Shown one piece after another: positions 61,253 through 64,000 of a DNA stretch of 64,000 bases. Numbering within the stretch: position 1 is the first letter of the stretch; every line of letters begins with the position of its first letter. The position numbers were made by a program, and so were the translations under genes. This DNA is from Aquimarina mycalae. Lineage in GTDB: Bacteria > Bacteroidota > Bacteroidia > Flavobacteriales > Flavobacteriaceae. The DNA lies in contig NZ_JARYGY010000009.1 in the NCBI RefSeq assembly GCF_029906345.1, positions 124,001 through 188,000 of the forward strand, in the 5' to 3' direction. The notes under the pieces were generated by a model, which did no database searches, was not told the DNA's origin, and saw nothing but the letters and a program-made list of their open reading frames with translations.

Positions 61253-62182
61253 ATGAATATCCAAAATGAAATTAATAAAACAGGAGGCTTTACCAATCTT
61301 GAACTTTTAGCTAAACAAGTAGTAGAAGGTTTTATTTCAGGAATGCACAAAAGTCCTTTTCATGGATTTTCTGCAGAATTTGCAGAGCACAAAGTCTATA
61401 ACAATGGTGAGAGTACTAAACACATCGATTGGAAACTCTATGCCAAAACAGATAAACTTTTTACAAAAAGATATGAAGAAGAAACTAATCTAAGATGTCA
61501 TATTATCATTGACAACTCATCTTCTATGCACTATCCAAAGGTACAAGAGCACCATCTGGGATCATTAAACAAAATTAGCTTTTCTGCACTGGCAACGGCA
61601 TGTTTAATGAATATTCTAAAAAAACAAAGAGATGCTATTGGCCTTAGTATTTATAGTGATACATATGATTACTATACTCAGGAAAAAGGTAGTGAAAGAC
61701 ATCATCAGATGCTATTAAGTAAACTTAGTCAAATAGTTACCACTACTACCAAATCCAAGAATACAGACACCTATACTTTTTTACATCAGATAGCAGAAAA
61801 AATTCATCGCAGATCGCTAATTTTCTTGTTTACTGATATGCTACAAGCTACCTCAAGTCCAGAAAAATTGTTTGAAGCATTAAGACATCTTAAATATAAT
61901 AAACACGAAGTAGTGCTCTTCCATACATTTGACAGTACTAAGGAATTAAACTTTGATTTTAATAATCGCCCTACTCGATTTGTGGATGTAGAAACTGGTG
62001 AGCATGTAAATCTGTATGCGGACAATATCAAAGAAAATTACCAAAAAGCTGTTTCCTCTTATTTTTATGATCTTAAATTGAAATGTTCTCAATACAGAAT
62101 AAAATATGTAGAAGCAGATATCACTAAAGATTTTGACAAAATTCTTACCACCTATTTAGTTGAAAGGCAGAAATTTGTATAA
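61253..62182 (+). CDS. DUF58 protein, vWA-like
   Basis: 309 residues. DUF58 core HIDWKLYAKTDKLFTKRYEEETN (about 57-79) and a metal-binding DxSxS site in IIIDNSSSMHYP (Asp 87, Ser 89, Ser 91), as in vWA domains. Usually partner of a MoxR ATPase and BatA-type proteins in a cell-envelope or stress complex; those genes are not in the window. Orphan copy, possibly acting with distant partners. Confidence 0.9.
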   Translation: MNIQNEINKTGGFTNLELLAKQVVEGFISGMHKSPFHGFSAEFAEHKVYNNGESTKHIDWKLYAKTDKLFTKRYEEETNLRCHIIIDNSSSMHYPKVQEHHLGSLNKISFSALATACLMNILKKQRDAIGLSIYSDTYDYYTQEKGSERHHQMLLSKLSQIVTTTTKSKNTDTYTFLHQIAEKIHRRSLIFLFTDMLQATSSPEKLFEALRHLKYNKHEVVLFHTFDSTKELNFDFNNRPTRFVDVETGEHVNLYADNIKENYQKAVSSYFYDLKLKCSQYRIKYVEADITKDFDKILTTYLVERQKFV

Positions 62183-62219
62183 AAGAATAAAAATTAAGTC
62201 AAAAAAAATCGAAAAAACA

Positions 62220-62250
62220 TTTGTGAGTATTAAAATGAGGTGTATATTTG
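62220..62250 (+). promoter_or_regulatory. Promoter of tRNA-Asp
   Basis: TTTG (62220-62223) and TATATTTG (62243-62250) with 19 bases between, an excellent match to the Bacteroidota -33/-7 pattern. Confidence 0.85.
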
Positions 62251-62268
62251 CATCCGCAATAAGGCAAT

Positions 62269-62342
62269 GGTCTGGTAGTTCAGTTGGTTAGAATACCTGC
62301 CTGTCACGCAGGGGGTCGCGGGTTCGAGTCCCGTCCAGACCG
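62269..62342 (+). tRNA. tRNA-Asp (GTC)
   Basis: 74 bases: acceptor GGTCTGG/CCAGACC, D-arm GTTC...GAAT, anticodon arm CCTGC-CTGTCAC-GCAGG with anticodon GTC (62303-62305), T-arm GCGGG-TTCGAGT-CCCGT, discriminator G. No encoded CCA. Confidence 0.97.
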
Positions 62343-62351
62343 CAAAATTGC

Positions 62352-62381
62352 AAAAGCTTCAACTACCATTGAAGCTTTTTT
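62352..62381 (+). terminator. Terminator of tRNA-Asp
   Basis: AAAGCTTCAA and TTGAAGCTTT arms (about 62353-62362 and 62369-62378) with a short CTACCA loop and a T-run, ten bases past the tRNA. Confidence 0.9.
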
Positions 62382-62403
62382 TTGCAATTAACAAAGTTGT
62401 GTT

Positions 62404-62480
62404 GTCCCACGCCTATTGCGTGGGTGGTTTAGTAGTAAACCGATGAGAAGCTTTTCCTGAAAACGGAGAGGCTTTTTTTA
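62404..62480 (+). ncRNA. Candidate small RNA: three stem-loops ending in a terminator
   Basis: CCCACGC/GCGTGGG (62406-62412, 62418-62424), GGTTTA/TAAACC (62426-62431, 62436-62441) and AAGCTTTTCC/GGAGAGGCTT (62448-62457, 62465-62474) with a seven-T tail. No own promoter is seen, so it may be the 3' part of a read-through from tRNA-Asp or a separate RNA. Confidence 0.35.
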
Positions 62481-62711
62481 ATTTACATATATCCCTTCTT
62501 CAATACTGTATCCTTAATTATGAGATTACAAAACTCAGCAGCTATTTGATCACCTCATTATACTTTTATTTCGACCACCAAATTATAAACCGCAAAAGGG
62601 ATGTCCAAAATGATGTTATAACAGAATTGTAGTATTAAACCTACAAATATTTACAAAAACCCTCCTAAATATGTTAAAATGCATTTTTTCATAGATAAAA
62701 TACACAAAAAG

Positions 62712-62742
62712 TTTGGTTGTTACGATTTTTATTGTATCTTTA
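62712..62742 (+). promoter_or_regulatory. Promoter of the candidate sRNA
   Basis: TTTG at 62712-62715 and TATCTTTA at 62735-62742, 19 bases apart, the same spacing as the tRNA-Asp promoter. Confidence 0.7.
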
Positions 62743-62747
62743 CAAAG

Positions 62748-62880
62748 TGAAAATGAGTTAGTGCTTTCATTATCCCCAAGATGAAAGTTTTTATAAAAAG
62801 TGAGTTTTAATTTTAGAATAAGCCCCTAAATTAAGATGATTTGTGTGAAGAAAAAGAGCGTGGAGACGCTCTTTTTTGTT
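62748..62880 (+). ncRNA. Candidate small non-coding RNA, about 130 nt
   Basis: Lies between the promoter at 62712-62742 and a strong terminator (62851-62876). Contains stems CTTTCAT/ATGAAAG (62764-62770, 62781-62787) with loop TATCCCCAAG, and TTAATTTTAG/CTAAATTAA (62807-62816, 62826-62834) with a C-rich loop. The longest frame is eight codons. It matches no RNA I can name with certainty. Confidence 0.5.
62851..62880 (+). terminator. Rho-independent terminator of the candidate sRNA
   Basis: AAAAAGAGCGT/ACGCTCTTTTT arms (62851-62861, 62866-62876) with GGAG loop and a T-run. Also a stop for the convergent DUF456 gene. Confidence 0.92.
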
Positions 62881-62911
62881 TAATGCTATTTTTAGGATCA
62901 ACGAGATCATT

Positions 62912-63412
62912 TTAGAACAACTCTCCCCAATATTCCCATACTTTGTTTACATACAAAATAACAAAAGCGATAGACACGATAAACTTTACAAAGGTCCCTG
63001 CAAGAAAACCTAGAAAAGAACCAAAAGCCGCTTTTAAAGCCTTAGAAGCATCATTACTGTCTTTAATAAGCTCTCCGATAAAGGCCCCAGCAAAAGGACC
63101 AATAATAATTCCAAATGGACCTAAAAAAAGTAACCCTAAAATAAGTCCTACCGAACTACCGATCATTCCATACTTTGTTCCTCCGAAACGTTTTGTTCCC
63201 CATGCAGGAACAATATAATCAAGAATCCACACGAATACTGCAATACCCAAAGTAACTCCTAAAAACGTCCAATTTTGTGGGATAACTTTGGTAAAGTGTA
63301 AGATTAATAACCCGATCCAAGAAGTCATAGGGCCTGGTAATACTGGAAGAAAACTTCCTACAATACCCACAAGGCACAAAATAAAACCAATAATTACTAA
63401 AGCTATATCCAT
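62912..63412 (-). CDS. DUF456 membrane protein
   Basis: 166 residues with four hydrophobic helices and the DUF456 pattern: LPVLPGPMTSWIGLLILHF (about 22-40), GTKRFGGTKYGMIGSSVGLILGLLF and GPFGIIIGPFAGAFIGEL. Inner-membrane protein of unknown function, common in Bacteroidota. The 281-bp gap behind it is shared with the M56 gene. Confidence 0.92.
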   Translation of the reverse strand: MDIALVIIGFILCLVGIVGSFLPVLPGPMTSWIGLLILHFTKVIPQNWTFLGVTLGIAVFVWILDYIVPAWGTKRFGGTKYGMIGSSVGLILGLLFLGPFGIIIGPFAGAFIGELIKDSNDASKALKAAFGSFLGFLAGTFVKFIVSIAFVILYVNKVWEYWGELF

Positions 63413-63497
63413 AATTACTTAATTAGACTACACTTATTGCATTTTGTTACTAATTCTACAATATTAGTTAACACTCGTTTTTAATCAAACTTTATTT

Positions 63498-63563
63498 TTT
63501 TAACTAAAAAGTTAGTTAAAACGAAAAAATGTTTATATTTGCTATTCAACTAAATTCTTAGTT
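63498..63563. promoter_or_regulatory. Two palindromic operators overlapping a promoter
   Basis: TTTTAACTAA and its complement around AAAG (63498-63521), and AACTAA/TTAGTT around ATTC (63548-63563), both with 4-base spacers. A perfect TATATTTG -7 element (63534-63541) lies between them. Resembles two sites for a dimeric repressor, BlaI/MecI-like or other. Confidence 0.6.
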
Positions 63564-63600
63564 AAAAAATAAAATTGTCTAAGTAATAATATTGGGGTCG

Positions 63601-63658
63601 TCAATCTGAGTCTGTTTATCCTATATAAAATGATACTAATACACAGACTCAGTATTGA
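63601..63658. promoter_or_regulatory. Long hairpin in the M56 leader
   Basis: CTGAGTCTGT (63606-63615) pairs perfectly with ACAGACTCAG (63643-63652); TCAAT/ATTGA flanks extend it with one bulged T, giving 15 pairs and a 27-nt loop. It ends 35 bases before the M56 start codon. Confidence 0.65.
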
Positions 63659-63693
63659 CTAAAACTCTGATAATTTTTAACCAAAAAAAAGAT

Positions 63694-64000
63694 ATGCTTC
63701 AATACATTATTCAAACCGTATTATTTCAGCTAATATTTTTATTAGCCTATGATTTGTTTCATAAAAAAGATACTTTTTTTACTGTTAATAGAGTATATCT
63801 TTTAATTAGTTCATTACTCTCAATGATACTACCATTACTTAAAGTAAAAACTATTCAGGAAACCATCCCGGATAACTATGTAATTGATTTACCTACTGTT
63901 TTTATTGGAGAACGTGCCATAAGTAATAATACCATAGAAGTTGCTAATTCAGCTTTAACCCCAACCTTAGACATCAATTGGTGGATAGTGCTTTATACAA
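63694..64000 (+). CDS. BlaR1-like M56-family metallopeptidase, N-terminal part
   Basis: Partial: from ATG 63694 to the window edge, 102 codons and open. The N-terminus LQYIIQTVLFQLIFLLAYDLFHKKDTFFTVNRVYLL followed by LLSMILPLLKV is the start of M56/BlaR1 membrane peptidases of flavobacteria, with two helices before the catalytic HEXXH (outside the window). M56 proteins usually pair with a BlaI/MecI repressor encoded just upstream; none is found here. Confidence 0.85.
   Translation, partial: MLQYIIQTVLFQLIFLLAYDLFHKKDTFFTVNRVYLLISSLLSMILPLLKVKTIQETIPDNYVIDLPTVFIGERAISNNTIEVANSALTPTLDINWWIVLYT

Noticed and set aside
62404..62480. Hammerhead-ribozyme-like core (CGATGAG ... GAAAAC, GTC)
   Set aside because: The conserved CUGAUGA is not intact (C in place of U) and an extra hairpin between arms does not fit any hammerhead topology.
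1..64000. CRISPR array, prophage or IS element
   Set aside because: No regularly spaced direct repeats, integrase, transposase or phage structural genes were seen.

Overview
The window is chromosomal DNA from a low-GC member of the Bacteroidota, most likely a marine Flavobacteriaceae. Evidence: AT-rich intergenic DNA, -7 promoter elements of the TAnnTTTG type, few Shine-Dalgarno sites, many TTG/GTG starts in tight operons, a DnaQ-DnaE fusion, YwqK, DUF547, TspO and mevalonate-pathway genes of flavobacterial type, and lipoproteins with acidic residues after the lipobox Cys. Genus (Aquimarina-like?) cannot be fixed by eye. I see no IS element, prophage, integrase, CRISPR array or rRNA; one tRNA (Asp, GTC) is present.

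Layout. 0.2-9.3 kb is an arsenosugar-type island: secreted rhodanese, TIGR04282-type glycosyltransferase, purine nucleoside phosphorylase and ArsM on the left; DUF547 protein and TIGR04283-type glycosyltransferase on the right. It is split by a Cys-rich double-glycine-leader peptide gene, a LytTR regulator, a short 7TM histidine kinase and an Old Yellow Enzyme. 9.3-15.6 kb holds two AraC-type regulators, small secreted proteins, YceI, a beta-hydroxyacid dehydrogenase and an azoreductase, with a recurring TTTGACCGAAAA motif. 15.8-17.4 kb is a TetR/alpha-beta hydrolase pair with two matching palindromic operators. 17.5-26.5 kb has tandem BamA-like barrels, a GH113-like lipoprotein, another barrel, a second DUF547 protein and a two-gene flavin/Fe-S redox module. 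28.0-32.9 kb is a tightly packed glycosyltransferase operon (YwqK, DPM1-like GT2, CesA-like GT2, mannosyltransferase-like protein, hydrolase).

33-51 kb is mostly housekeeping: pseudouridine synthase, nitrilase, UbiA + mevalonate kinase + diphosphomevalonate decarboxylase, TspO, TetR, BaiN-like flavoprotein, GDPD, glutaryl-CoA-dehydrogenase-like enzyme, and rpsP-rimM-trmN. 51-55.5 kb is a DnaQ-DnaE polymerase. 55.6-59.3 kb pairs a cholesterol-dependent-cytolysin-like lipoprotein with a divergent TPR-HTH regulator. Then come a seven-heme cytochrome c, thioredoxin, DUF58 protein, tRNA-Asp, two candidate small RNAs, a DUF456 protein and the start of a BlaR1/M56 protein.

Most noteworthy: (1) the GG-leader peptide/LytTR pair with an H-type pseudoknot-like leader; (2) the CDC-like cytolysin with a surface-export lipoprotein signal and no undecapeptide; (3) a promoter-to-terminator non-coding transcript at 62.7-62.9 kb; (4) a perfect 34-bp palindrome at 48.2 kb; (5) operator and hairpin structures in front of an M56 gene that lacks a neighbouring blaI. 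All functions are read from sequence and family knowledge only; nothing was searched.
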